A stretch of 64,000 nucleotides of DNA from positions 124,001-188,000 of the forward strand of contig CANMNF010000001.1 of NCBI GenBank assembly GCA_947499255.1, in the 5' to 3' direction. Origin of the DNA: an uncultured Sphingomonadaceae bacterium (lineage in GTDB: Bacteria > Pseudomonadota > Alphaproteobacteria > Sphingomonadales > Sphingomonadaceae). Positions 36,832-45,858 of the stretch are shown piece after piece (the first letter of the stretch is position 1; the number at the start of each line of letters is the position of its first letter). Both the position numbers and the translations under genes were made by a program. The notes below the pieces were generated by a model. The model was not told the DNA's origin. It ran no database searches and saw nothing but the letters and a program-made list of their open reading frames with translations.

Positions 36832-37818
36832 ATGAGCCGTATCTATCTGGATCACGCCGCCACCTCTCCGCTGCGCCCCGAAGCGCGCACAGCGATGGAG
36901 GAAGGCTTTACGATATGGGCCAATCCGTCCAGCCCGCATGCCGATGGCAGGCGCGCAAAATCGGCGCTTGAAGATGCGCGTGACCGGGTAAAATCGGCGC
37001 TGGATTGGGATGGCGAAATTGTCTTCACCAGCGGCGCCAGCGAAGCGCTGGCTCTGGGTTTGGGCCGGGCAAAGGCAAGCCGCCGCATCATTAGCGCGGT
37101 GGAACATGACGCGGTGTTCCGCGCTGCGCCCGATGCAGAAATGTTCGATGACAATGTGGCTTTGGGCAAGGATTGTGTGCTGGCGATCCAGCATGTGAAC
37201 CCGGAAACAGGCACAATCAATCCGGTCAGCCAAATGGCCGGCGTGGTGAAGCAGACAGGCGCGCTGGTCTTGTCCGATTGTTCGCAAGGAGCGGGGAAAC
37301 TGCCTTTGCCCGATGTCGATATGGCGGTAATTTCGGCTCACAAGTTTGGCGGACCGATTGGAGTTGGTGCGTTGCTGGTGCGCGATTTCAAACTGCTGGA
37401 GCCGACCGGCGGGCATGAGCGGGGATACCGCGCAGGGACCGAGAATTTGCCAGCTATCATGGGCATGGCCGCCGCGCTGGAGGCAGGCGATTGGGTAACA
37501 TCACCGCAAGATCGCGCGGACTTTATGGGCGGATTGGGCGATGATGTGATGAAGCTTGGCGAGCAGGTCGATTATATCGTGCCGCTGGTCCACCCCAGCA
37601 TGAGCGCGCAGGCTCTGGTGATCCGGCTGGACGCGATGGGGTTTGCGGTATCGGCGGGCAGTGCGTGTTCTTCAGGGACTTTGAAATCGAGCCGGGTGTT
37701 GGCGGCGTTTGGCGTGGATGAGGATATTGCGCGGCGTACCATTCGGGTTTCTGCGGGGTGGTCGACCACGGTGGCTGATTTGCAGGGCTTTGCGCAGGCC
37801 TGGCGGGGGCTGCGATAG
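36832..37818 (+). CDS. Cysteine desulfurase-like aminotransferase V (copy 1)
   Basis: The 328-residue PLP enzyme begins MSRIYLDHAATSPL. It carries the Schiff-base lysine (AVISAHKFGGPIG) and the catalytic cysteine (SAGSACSSGTLKSS), so it should release sulfur from cysteine. It is shorter than IscS (about 400). Copy 2 follows after 59 bases, and a ferredoxin after that. IscU, IscA and SUF genes are not seen, so it may feed Fe-S clusters, tRNA thiolation or another sulfur acceptor. Confidence 0.92.
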   Translation: MSRIYLDHAATSPLRPEARTAMEEGFTIWANPSSPHADGRRAKSALEDARDRVKSALDWDGEIVFTSGASEALALGLGRAKASRRIISAVEHDAVFRAAPDAEMFDDNVALGKDCVLAIQHVNPETGTINPVSQMAGVVKQTGALVLSDCSQGAGKLPLPDVDMAVISAHKFGGPIGVGALLVRDFKLLEPTGGHERGYRAGTENLPAIMGMAAALEAGDWVTSPQDRADFMGGLGDDVMKLGEQVDYIVPLVHPSMSAQALVIRLDAMGFAVSAGSACSSGTLKSSRVLAAFGVDEDIARRTIRVSAGWSTTVADLQGFAQAWRGLR

Positions 37819-37877
37819 CGCGAACCAAATTCTGAACCTTCGACAAGCACCACCCAAGCCGATAAAGCACCCCGCCA

Positions 37878-38954
37878 ATGACCTATCTCGATTATCAAGC
37901 CACAACCCCTCTCGCACCCGAAGCACGCGCTGCGATGTTGCGCTGGCTGGATGGCCCCGGAGGCACCGGCTTTGGCAATCCGCACAGCCCGCACAAAATG
38001 GGCCGCCAAGCTGCCGCCGCCGTAGAGTTGGCGCGTGATCAGGTGGCCGCTTTGTTGCCGCCCGGTGGCCGCGTGATCTTCACCAGCGGCGCGACCGAAG
38101 CGATCAATCTGGCGATGCGCGGGATCGTGGATAAGGGCGCGTTTGCCGTCTCTGCGATAGAACACGCCGCCGTGCTGGACACTGCCGAGGCGTTGGGCCG
38201 GGCGCATATCCTTTCGGTTGATGGCGAAGGGCTGTGCGATGCAGCGCAGGAACTGCCGGGCAAAACCGCGCTGGTGGCCGTGATGCAGGTCAACAATGAA
38301 ATCGGCACGATCCAGCCAACCCGTGACTGGCACGAACGCGCCAAAGCGGCTGGCGCGCTGTTCTTGTGCGATGGCGTGCAGGCGCTTGGCAAAATGCCGA
38401 TCACTCATGCCGATATGATCGCGGTCTCGGCGCACAAGCTGCACGGTCCCAAAGGCATTGGCGCGCTGTGGCTGCGCGATGGGGTGGAGCTCAATCCAAC
38501 GCAAACAGGCGGCGGACAGGAAGCGGATTTGCGTTCTGGCACGCTCTCGCCTGCTTTGTGCGCGGGCTTTGGCGCGGCGGCCAAGCTGGCGACAGAACGG
38601 ATGGGAGAGGATGCCGCCCATGTCGAAGCGCTGTGGAACCGGGCGCGCGATATCTTCGCTGATTGGGAGCTTAACGGCAGCGCTGAGGCGCGCTGGCACG
38701 GCAATCTCAATCTGCGCAAAGAAGGCCTCGATGTTGCCCGTTTGATGAGCGATTGCCGCGACGTGATGTTTTCCGCCGGATCAGCATGTGCCAGCGGATC
38801 GGGCCGGCCAAGTCATGTGCTCAAGGCAATAGGCCTCGATGATGCAGGTGCGAAATCATCGATTCGGCTGGGATTTGGTCGATATACGGATATGGGTAAC
38901 CTTGAAGACGCTGCAAAAACTGTTATAAATGCTGCAGCGCAACAAGGTATTTAG
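37878..38954 (+). CDS. Cysteine desulfurase (copy 2)
   Basis: The 358-residue PLP enzyme opens MTYLDYQATTPL, with the lysine in AVSAHKLHGPKGIG and the cysteine in SAGSACASGSGRPSHVL. It is a diverged paralogue of the preceding gene and closer to the IscS/NifS pattern. Its 3' end overlaps the ferredoxin frame by 26 bases if that gene starts at its only ATG. The two desulfurases may form a heteromer or have split roles; the sequence does not decide. Confidence 0.93.
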   Translation: MTYLDYQATTPLAPEARAAMLRWLDGPGGTGFGNPHSPHKMGRQAAAAVELARDQVAALLPPGGRVIFTSGATEAINLAMRGIVDKGAFAVSAIEHAAVLDTAEALGRAHILSVDGEGLCDAAQELPGKTALVAVMQVNNEIGTIQPTRDWHERAKAAGALFLCDGVQALGKMPITHADMIAVSAHKLHGPKGIGALWLRDGVELNPTQTGGGQEADLRSGTLSPALCAGFGAAAKLATERMGEDAAHVEALWNRARDIFADWELNGSAEARWHGNLNLRKEGLDVARLMSDCRDVMFSAGSACASGSGRPSHVLKAIGLDDAGAKSSIRLGFGRYTDMGNLEDAAKTVINAAAQQGI

Positions 38955-39303
38955 CAATCCAAGGTATTTAACGATCAAAGTCACCTTTATCAGCCGCGAT
39001 AACGAACGCACCACCGTTGATGCATCAGTGGGCGATAATCTGTTGAGCGTGGGTCAAGCCGCCGGAATGCCGCTTGAGGGCACATGCGAAGCGCAGATGG
39101 CGTGTTCCACCTGCCATGTGATCGTGGCGAAGGAATATTTCGCCAAATTGCCCAAAGCACGCGAAGAAGAAGAAGATATGCTGGATCTTGCCGCCGATGT
39201 GCAAGCGACCAGCCGCCTATCGTGTCAGATTGACCTGACCGATGAGCTGGACGGCATCGAAGTGCAAATTCCCAGCGAAAGCTACAACGCGCAAGGGTTC
39301 TAA
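38929..39303 (+). CDS. [2Fe-2S] ferredoxin, adrenodoxin type
   Basis: The 124-residue ferredoxin has the four cluster cysteines in the GTCEAQMACSTCHVIV plus RLSCQI arrangement. It should deliver electrons for Fe-S assembly, in line with the desulfurases upstream. The only ATG (38929) lies inside copy 2 and gives about 14 extra N-terminal residues; the fold itself begins at TIKVTFISRD. An AAGG at 38961 precedes that point, but no ATG, GTG or TTG follows it in frame. The start is therefore uncertain; the family is not. Confidence 0.92.
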   Translation: MLQRNKVFSNPRYLTIKVTFISRDNERTTVDASVGDNLLSVGQAAGMPLEGTCEAQMACSTCHVIVAKEYFAKLPKAREEEEDMLDLAADVQATSRLSCQIDLTDELDGIEVQIPSESYNAQGF

Positions 39304-39372
39304 CCTTGGTGCAAACAAAAGGCCCCGCCGTTGGACGACGAGACCTTTGTCTCTGAGATAGGGCGCTGAGCC

Positions 39373-39936
39373 TTATGCAGGAACGGCAATGCGCTGTTCT
39401 TCGCGCAGCAATTGTTCTTCAAGCGCTTTGATCAGCTCGCGTGAGAATGCGGGGATATCATCGGGATTGCGGCTGGTAATGATGTTGCCATCAACTGCCA
39501 CTTCCTGATCCACCACATTGCCGCCGGCGTTTTTGAGATCGGTGCGCAGGCTCGGCCAGCTGGTGACGGTTTTGCCATCCACCACACCGGCTTCGATCAA
39601 CAACCACGGTGCGTGGCAGATTGCGGCGATGGGCTTTCCGCTTTTGGCGAAATTGCGCACCAATTGGATTGCGCGCTCATCCATGCGCAAAGTATCGGGG
39701 TTGATCTGACCACCGGGCAGCAACAGCGCATCAAATTCCGCTTCGCCAACTTCATCAATGGACAGATCAACCTTCACCGGATCACCCCATTCACCATCGG
39801 AAAAGCCGCGAATCTCGTTATCTTCGGGGCTGACTACGACAGTATCATAGCCCGCTTCATCAAGGTGGGATTTGGGCTTTTCCAATTCGGATTGCTCAAA
39901 ACCGTTGGTGGCGAGGATCATAATTCTTTGTGACAT
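39373..39936 (-). CDS. DJ-1/PfpI family type 1 amidotransferase-like protein
   Basis: The 187-residue protein has the nucleophile elbow AAICHAPWLL (Cys) and LLLPGGQINPD, as in PfpI/YhbO-type stress proteins, which have been reported as chaperones or deglycases. ATG 39936 is preceded by AAGGAG. It stands alone, divergent from the sodium channel gene. Confidence 0.93.
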   Translation of the reverse strand: MSQRIMILATNGFEQSELEKPKSHLDEAGYDTVVVSPEDNEIRGFSDGEWGDPVKVDLSIDEVGEAEFDALLLPGGQINPDTLRMDERAIQLVRNFAKSGKPIAAICHAPWLLIEAGVVDGKTVTSWPSLRTDLKNAGGNVVDQEVAVDGNIITSRNPDDIPAFSRELIKALEEQLLREEQRIAVPA

Positions 39937-40069
39937 GTTTAACTCCTTGATTGGGATATGAAAATTCAACGAGTGAACGGGCTTTTCCGTTCCGCCCTGT
40001 CCGGCGAGACGTGGCGGTGATAGGGCGAGTCGTTGGACACGCTTTTTGAAGCACATAGCAGGACATTTT

Positions 40070-40900
40070 ATGCGACAACGGATCGATCAATTGGTGTCGG
40101 CGCGCTGGTTTGAAGCGTTCATCATCGCGGTGATCATCATCAATGCAATCATGCTCGGCCTTGAAACCATGCCCAGCGTTATGGCGCGGTTTGGTGGGAT
40201 CATCCGGGCGCTTGATACGTTGGCTCTGGCGATTTTCACCGTTGAGATTGGCCTCAAGCTCTTCGCATGGCGCGGCCGGTTCTTTCGCAATGGGTGGAAC
40301 TGGTTTGACTTTATTATTGTCGCAGTGGCGCTGATCCCTGCGGCACAACAATTCAGCGTGCTTCGTGCTTTGCGCATCCTGCGGGCGCTGCGCCTCATTT
40401 CGGTTGTGCCCAGCATGCGCAAAGTGATCGTTGGCCTGTTCAGCGCAATCCCCAGCATTGCAACAGTGATTGTGATGCTGCTTTTGATGTTCTATATCAG
40501 CGCGGTAATGGCGACGAAGCTGTTTGGTGAAGCGTTCCCGGAATGGTTCGGCAATCTTGGTTATTCGATGTATTCGCTGTTCCAGATCATGACGCTGGAA
40601 AGCTGGTCGATGGGTATCGTGCGGCCAGTGATGGAGGTCTATCCGTATGCGTGGCTGTTCTTCGTGCCGTTCATTTTGCTCACCAGCTTCATCGTGCTCA
40701 ACCTGTTTATCGGTGTGATCGTCAATGCGATGGCGGAGGCAACGGGCGAAGAGGCACATACCGAACGTGAGGAGATTTTGCACGAATTGCGCGCGATGCG
40801 TGAAGATATGGCAGCTTTGCGGGCTGGACAGAGTGGAGGCCAAAGTGTGGGCCAGAACCTCAACCAGAACCCACACACAGAAAAACCCGGCGAAAACTAA
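40070..40900 (+). CDS. Bacterial voltage-gated sodium channel (NaChBac/NavAb type)
   Basis: The 276-residue subunit has six transmembrane segments. S4 carries Arg99, 102, 105 and 108 at three-residue spacing. The selectivity filter TLESWSM (175-181) equals that of NavAb. A C-terminal coiled coil (TEREEILHELRAMREDMAAL) would hold the tetramer. ATG 40070 has AGGA 6 bases upstream. It should carry a voltage-gated Na+ current; relatives are known from marine and alkaliphilic bacteria and are linked to motility and pH. parC follows. Confidence 0.95.
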   Translation: MRQRIDQLVSARWFEAFIIAVIIINAIMLGLETMPSVMARFGGIIRALDTLALAIFTVEIGLKLFAWRGRFFRNGWNWFDFIIVAVALIPAAQQFSVLRALRILRALRLISVVPSMRKVIVGLFSAIPSIATVIVMLLLMFYISAVMATKLFGEAFPEWFGNLGYSMYSLFQIMTLESWSMGIVRPVMEVYPYAWLFFVPFILLTSFIVLNLFIGVIVNAMAEATGEEAHTEREEILHELRAMREDMAALRAGQSGGQSVGQNLNQNPHTEKPGEN

Positions 40901-40960
40901 CGGAATTTGTGGATAGCGCTCTTCCACCCCGGCTTCCCGGCTTGCTAGGGCACAAGGCAC

Positions 40961-43261
40961 ATGGCCGATACAGCTGAACCTGATACCGATCCCTTTGATG
41001 CGATCGTTGATACGCCTTTCGATAGCGCCTTGTCAGAGCGCTATCTTGTCTATGCGCTGTCCACCATTACGGCGCGCTCCCTGCCTGATTTGCGCGATGG
41101 CTTAAAGCCGGTGCATCGCCGCTTGTTATGGGCGATGCGGGCGATGAGGCTGGGGCCGGACAGCGCGTATAAGAAATCGGCGCGCGTTGTTGGCGATGTG
41201 ATCGGCAAATATCACCCGCATGGCGATGGCGCGGTGTATGATGCGATGGTGCGCCTGGCTCAGGATTGGACGCTGCGGTATCCGCTGGTCCAGGGGCAGG
41301 GCAATTTCGGCAATATCGATGGCGATAATCCGGCTGCGTATCGGTACACAGAATGCCGCCTGACCAAGACCGCGATCGATTTGATGCAAGGTCTGGATGA
41401 AGGCACGGTAGATTTCATCCCGACCTATAATGGCGAAGAGGTGGAGCCGGAGATTTTCCCCGGCCTGTTCCCCAATCTGCTGGCCAATGGGTCGAGCGGG
41501 ATTGCCGTGGGCATGGCCACATCGATCCCCAGCCACAATGCCGCCGAGGTGATCGAGGCAACGCTGGAGCTGATCGATAACCCCCATGTTGAACATGCGC
41601 GGTTGATGGAGCTGATGCATGGGCCGGATTTTGCAACCGGCGGGCTGATCGTTGATAGCCCTGAAAGTATCTCCACCGCTTATGAAACAGGGCGCGGATC
41701 GTTCCGGGTGCGTGGGCGGTTCTATGCCGAAGAAGCGGCCGCGCCAGAAGACCGCGAAGCCGGTATCGAACGGCAAAAGGGCGGCGCATATCAGCTGGTC
41801 ATCTCGGAAATTCCGTATCAGGTTTCCAAAGGCAAGCTGATCGAACAAATCGCCGCCGCGATTGGCGATAAGAAGCTGCCGATTTTGGAAGATGTGCGCG
41901 ATGAAAGCGATGAGGATATCCGCATCGTCCTCATTCCCAAAAGCCGCAATGTCGATCCCGATCTGCTGAAAGAATCGCTCTATAAGCTGACCGATCTGGA
42001 ATCGCGCTTTTCGCTGAATATGAATGTGCTTGATGCCACGCGCACGCCGATGGTGATGGGGCTGAAAGAGCTGCTGGGCCATTGGGTGACATCGCAGCTG
42101 GATATTTTGCAGCGGCGTACCAATCATCGGCTGGGCAAAATTGCGGATCGGCTGGAGCTGCTTGAAGGCTATATCATTGCCTTCCTCAACCTTGATCGGG
42201 TGATCGAAATCATCCGTACCCAGGATGAGCCAAAGCCGGTGATGATGGCCGAATTTGGCCTGACCGACCGGCAAACCGAAGCCATCCTCAACATGCGCTT
42301 GCGGTCTTTGCGCAAGTTGGAAGAAATGGCGCTGCGCACGGAGAAAGATGCGCTGCTGGCAGAGCAAGAAGAGCTGGAAAAACTGCTCGCCTCGCCCGCT
42401 CGTCAACGCACCCGGTTAAAACGCGATCTGAAAAAGCTGCATGGCGAATATGGCCCGGACACGGCCATTGGCGCGCGGCGCACGGAAATTGCCGAAGCTG
42501 CACCAACTGTCGAATTCAGCATGGATGCGATGATCGAGAAAGAGCCGGTCACCGTCGTGCTTAGCCAAAAAGGCTGGGTGCGCGGCGCGAAGGGTCATGT
42601 TGATCTGGGCAAAGATGGTTGCGGAGATTTCAAATATAAGGAAGGCGATGGCCCCGCCTTTGCCGCGCATTGCCAGACGACGGACAAGCTGTTGTTGATC
42701 GGTGATGATGGCCGCATCTTCACGCTGGGCGCGGACAAATTGCCGGGCGCGCGCGGCTTTGGTGAGCCGGTACGCAATACGCTCGATATCGATGCGGCTG
42801 CGCAGATTACCGCGCTGGTGGTGCATGAGGCACAAAAGCAGGTTCTGTTCGCCAGCTCCATCGGCAAAGGCTTTGTGGCGGACACGGCGCAATTGCTCGC
42901 CGAAACGCGCAAAGGGCGCCAGGTTGTGAACCTTAAAGGCGATGCGAAGCTGGCGGTGGTGCGGCCTATTGATGCAGGCCATGATCATGTCGCCGCGGTG
43001 GGTGAAAACCGCAAGCTTGTGGTCTTCACCTTGGATGAAATGCCGGTGATGACACGCGGGCAAGGCGTCACTTTGCAACGGTATCGCGATGGCGGATTGT
43101 CCGATGCGACCACCTTCACTTTGGAAGAAGGGCTAAGCTGGGCGATGGGCGGTGATAGCGGGCGCACACGGACCGAAAACGAGATCGGCATGTGGAAAGT
43201 GGCGCGCGGGGCAGCGGGCCGATTGCCGCCACAAGGCTTCCCCAAAGATAACAAATTCTAG
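40961..43261 (+). CDS. parC: DNA topoisomerase IV subunit A
   Basis: The 766-residue protein has the breakage-reunion domain (ARSLPDLRDGLKPVHRRLLW) with the catalytic Tyr in AAYRYTECRLT, then a coiled-coil gate and a beta-pinwheel C-terminal domain. It decatenates chromosomes with ParE, which is not in the window. Its length and the lack of a GyrA box favour ParC over GyrA. AAGG lies just upstream of the start, and a strong terminator follows. Confidence 0.96.
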   Translation: MADTAEPDTDPFDAIVDTPFDSALSERYLVYALSTITARSLPDLRDGLKPVHRRLLWAMRAMRLGPDSAYKKSARVVGDVIGKYHPHGDGAVYDAMVRLAQDWTLRYPLVQGQGNFGNIDGDNPAAYRYTECRLTKTAIDLMQGLDEGTVDFIPTYNGEEVEPEIFPGLFPNLLANGSSGIAVGMATSIPSHNAAEVIEATLELIDNPHVEHARLMELMHGPDFATGGLIVDSPESISTAYETGRGSFRVRGRFYAEEAAAPEDREAGIERQKGGAYQLVISEIPYQVSKGKLIEQIAAAIGDKKLPILEDVRDESDEDIRIVLIPKSRNVDPDLLKESLYKLTDLESRFSLNMNVLDATRTPMVMGLKELLGHWVTSQLDILQRRTNHRLGKIADRLELLEGYIIAFLNLDRVIEIIRTQDEPKPVMMAEFGLTDRQTEAILNMRLRSLRKLEEMALRTEKDALLAEQEELEKLLASPARQRTRLKRDLKKLHGEYGPDTAIGARRTEIAEAAPTVEFSMDAMIEKEPVTVVLSQKGWVRGAKGHVDLGKDGCGDFKYKEGDGPAFAAHCQTTDKLLLIGDDGRIFTLGADKLPGARGFGEPVRNTLDIDAAAQITALVVHEAQKQVLFASSIGKGFVADTAQLLAETRKGRQVVNLKGDAKLAVVRPIDAGHDHVAAVGENRKLVVFTLDEMPVMTRGQGVTLQRYRDGGLSDATTFTLEEGLSWAMGGDSGRTRTENEIGMWKVARGAAGRLPPQGFPKDNKF

Positions 43262-43265
43262 GCGC

Positions 43266-43303
43266 AAAAAGGGCCGGAAGGATTGCTCCTGCCGGCCCTT
43301 TTT
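43266..43303. terminator. Bidirectional terminator between parC and a convergent gene
   Basis: AAAAAGGGCCGG (43266-43277) and CCGGCCCTTTTT (43292-43303) form a perfect 12-bp stem with A and T tracts suited to both strands. Confidence 0.9.
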
Positions 43304-43324
43304 AGCGTGCAGCGTTGGCCGCGT

Positions 43325-43828
43325 TTAGCTGTCAGATGTGTTCATCGCGGCCATGATGGCGGAATGATTGGCCAGCACCATCACAGCGCCATTGCCATCC
43401 AATGCAAACAAGTTCTTGGGCAGTGTCAGCGGCGCTTCTTTATAGGTCAGCACGATAGCTTCAGGCTCAATCATTTCGATAGTGCCAAGCGGCATGGCAT
43501 CGGCGGTGACCACGGCAGCGCCTTCAACAAGAGCAGCTTCCAAAGCGGCCATTTGCTGTGCTTTCATCTCATCCATCATCGTGTCGAGATCGGTTTTGGT
43601 GGTGTTGATCGACCATGCGCCGTCCGCTTGCGCAAACATATCCGGGCCAAGCGGCACCTGATGCGCGCCTGTATCGAGCATGACGGTGGTGCCATCGTTG
43701 GAGGCGACGGTGCCGACAACTTTGCCATCATTGCCCATGATCGAAGCGCCAGCTTCCTGCGCGATAGCGGGCGCTGCGAAAGCAGCGACAGTAAGAGCAG
43801 CGGCGGTCGTCATAGTCTTCAAACGCAT
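43325..43828 (-). CDS. Small secreted protein of unknown function
   Basis: The 167-residue protein has a signal peptide (MRLKTMTTAAALTVAAFAAP, cleavage near AIAQ) and a mature part with a PRC-barrel-like pattern (IMGNDGKVVGTVASNDGTTV and ADAMPLGTIEMIEPEAIVLT), which is only a loose resemblance. ATG 43828 has AAAGGA 7 bases upstream. It is monocistronic. Confidence 0.75.
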   Translation of the reverse strand: MRLKTMTTAAALTVAAFAAPAIAQEAGASIMGNDGKVVGTVASNDGTTVMLDTGAHQVPLGPDMFAQADGAWSINTTKTDLDTMMDEMKAQQMAALEAALVEGAAVVTADAMPLGTIEMIEPEAIVLTYKEAPLTLPKNLFALDGNGAVMVLANHSAIMAAMNTSDS

Positions 43829-44078
43829 TGATAAATCCTTTTTCATTCGCAACGCTGGGGGACGCATCGCGAGCAACAAAATAGTCCGACAAAAGGGCCG
43901 GGATTGGAAGACCGGGTGGCACTCCTTGAACGAAGGAAGACGCGTGGAACATCAAACGGATGTCCATCCCGATCGGATCGACTGACCAGCAAATGTGATC
44001 GTCAATCGCAAGGTAGCCAGCGCGCCTTGCGCTGGAGTGAACCGTCTAACAAATATTGAAAATTGTGCAAGTGCGAAG
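43829..44078. other. Intergenic region with one hairpin
   Basis: This 250-bp spacer has no gene I can support. A perfect inverted repeat CCAGCGC/GCGCTGG (44017-44035) lies 44 bases after the CCA-adding enzyme stop and could be a weak terminator, though it lacks a T tract. The promoter of the secreted-protein gene should also be here. Confidence 0.4.
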
Positions 44079-45245
44079 TCAGGGAAGTTCTTCAGAAAGA
44101 ATCTGTTCCACTCTTGAAATATCTGGAAAGCCCTCAGCTATCCATCGCGCCTCTACCGTTTGCAATATTCGCGCGACTTCTGGCCCCGCACCAACGCCGC
44201 GCGCGACGATTACGCCGCCTTTGAGCGGGAAGGTGGGGATGTCCCAGCTTTGGATCGCGTCGCTTTTTTGCCCCGATAGCAATAACAGATCGCGCGCCGT
44301 TTCCCGCCCGTGGCGAAAGGCGAGCGCGCGCGGATCGGTGGCGTATGTGTCGCGCTTTGCCAGCAGCAAAAGCTGTTTGCGTTGGGCGTTGGAAAGGCGC
44401 AGGCGAGCCGCGACTTGCTTGGCCATTGGCGCATCGGCGGGCAGCAATGCAGCAAGGCGGCGCAGCGGATCAGGCGGCGCGGCATCGGCGTCCTCAGCAG
44501 CGCGCAGGGCAGTAAAGGCGGCAAGCTGCGCAGCGCCCGCTTCGGGAAGAACAACGCCCAACACACCCGCTTTAGCCATGCGCTGCACCGTCGCATAAGG
44601 ATCGGGCAAAGCCAGCAAAGCGAGCAATTCCATCGCCACGCGTTCCCGGCTCAACCCTTTGAGCGTGCTGGCCAAAGTTGCAACTGCGGCTTCAGCCTCG
44701 GCATCAAGTTCAGCGCCAAAGCGCGCCTGGAACCGGTAATACCGCAAAATCCGCAAGTGATCTTCACGAATGCGCTGTTCGGCATCACCGATAAAGCGCA
44801 CAAGGCGCGCATCAAGGTCGGCAAGCCCATTGAAATAGTCGCTGATTTGCAATGTCTGCGGATCGACATAGAGCGCATTGATCGTGAAGTCGCGCCTTGC
44901 GGCATCATCGCTCCATTGGCTCGCAAAGCTGACTGTGGCGCGGCGGCCATCTGTCGAAACATCGCGCCGCAGCGTGGTGATTTCCACCGGCGCATCAGGC
45001 AAAACCGCAGTGATGGTGCCGTGATCAAGGCCGGTGGGGATCGCTTTGATACCGGCCTCTTTCAGCTTGGCCAGCACCGCATCGGGCTGCAAAGTGGTGG
45101 CCGCATCCACATCTTTCACCCGCGCGCCCAGCAAAGTATCGCGCACCGCGCCGCCGACCCAGCGGATGGTGTCTGCGCCAAGCACTGCGACCAATTGCGC
45201 CAGGTCATCGCGCTGCGTCCAATCGGCGGGGGGCAGCTTAGCCAT
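44079..45245 (-). CDS. cca: CCA tRNA nucleotidyltransferase
   Basis: The 388-residue protein has the class II head motif WVGGAVRDTLLGARVKDVDA, the RRDFTINALYVD segment, and a helical C-terminal part with RFQARFGAELDAEA. It builds or repairs the CCA end of tRNAs, although a poly(A) polymerase of the same family cannot be fully excluded. ATG 45245 overlaps the NUDIX gene stop by eight bases, indicating coupling. Confidence 0.92.
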   Translation of the reverse strand: MAKLPPADWTQRDDLAQLVAVLGADTIRWVGGAVRDTLLGARVKDVDAATTLQPDAVLAKLKEAGIKAIPTGLDHGTITAVLPDAPVEITTLRRDVSTDGRRATVSFASQWSDDAARRDFTINALYVDPQTLQISDYFNGLADLDARLVRFIGDAEQRIREDHLRILRYYRFQARFGAELDAEAEAAVATLASTLKGLSRERVAMELLALLALPDPYATVQRMAKAGVLGVVLPEAGAAQLAAFTALRAAEDADAAPPDPLRRLAALLPADAPMAKQVAARLRLSNAQRKQLLLLAKRDTYATDPRALAFRHGRETARDLLLLSGQKSDAIQSWDIPTFPLKGGVIVARGVGAGPEVARILQTVEARWIAEGFPDISRVEQILSEELP

Positions 45246-45840
45246 CGCGCAATTCCTCCCATGCCAGCCGGTGCGAGAGATTGCGCAAAATTCCGGCGGT
45301 AATTCCCCAGATCCGATGGCCTTCCCAGTGCATCTCATAATAGGGGCGCTGATGCCCGCGAAACATGCCCTCTTTGGCGATATGATTGCGCTGATCCAGC
45401 ACGAAATCGAGCGGAGCTTCGAACCAGTCATCCACTTCGCGCGGATCGGGCCGCAATGGCAGGTCGGGCGGGATCACGCCCAGCACCGGGGTGAGACGAA
45501 AGCCGGAGCCGGTGTTGAACGCGCTGATTTCTCCGATCACCCGCACAGCTGATTGCGGCACGGCGAGTTCTTCTTCTGCTTCGCGCAAAGCAGCGGTGAT
45601 CGCGTCTTCGCCCGCTTCCAATTTGCCACCGGGGAAGGCGACCTGGCCTGCATGAGAGGACATGGTTTGCGGCCGCTCGGTCAGCAAAACGCCGGGGCGC
45701 GCGCGCTCTGTAATCGCCATCAACACGGCGGCATCGCGCAAATCGGGCGGCGCAAAGGCGCTGTCATCGCGCAAGCCTTCGGGGCCAAAGCTTTGGCTGG
45801 CGGAAAATTGATCCTGTAGGCGGCGGGCGAGCGGGGTCAT
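45238..45840 (-). CDS. NUDIX hydrolase, CoA pyrophosphatase-like
   Basis: The 200-residue protein has a NUDIX box (GGKLEAGEDAITAALREAEE, continuing EL) preceded by MSSHAGQVAFP, the UPF0035 signature typical of CoA diphosphatases. It would cleave CoA or related nucleotides. It overlaps cca by eight bases and lies 18 bases after the DUF1285 gene. Confidence 0.92.
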   Translation of the reverse strand: MTPLARRLQDQFSASQSFGPEGLRDDSAFAPPDLRDAAVLMAITERARPGVLLTERPQTMSSHAGQVAFPGGKLEAGEDAITAALREAEEELAVPQSAVRVIGEISAFNTGSGFRLTPVLGVIPPDLPLRPDPREVDDWFEAPLDFVLDQRNHIAKEGMFRGHQRPYYEMHWEGHRIWGITAGILRNLSHRLAWEELRDG

Positions 45841-45858
45841 GACGGTGTCAGTCTAGCG

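Noticed and set aside
39304-39372. Terminator hairpin after the ferredoxin gene
   Set aside because: The candidate arms near 39312 and 39345 pair only with alternating mismatches, too weak to list as a feature.
39896-40960. A 354-codon minus-strand frame opposite the sodium channel
   Set aside because: It is antisense to the channel gene, rich in His, Gln and Asp as expected from a complementary reading, and has no domain.
41126-42406. A 426-codon open frame on the minus strand opposite parC
   Set aside because: It lies wholly antisense to a clear parC, has no recognisable domain, and such frames are expected opposite GC-rich codon-biased genes.
45246-45431. N-terminal extension of the CCA-adding enzyme
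   Set aside because: The extra 62 residues lie in the NUDIX coding region and are unlike the family; ATG 45245 fits.
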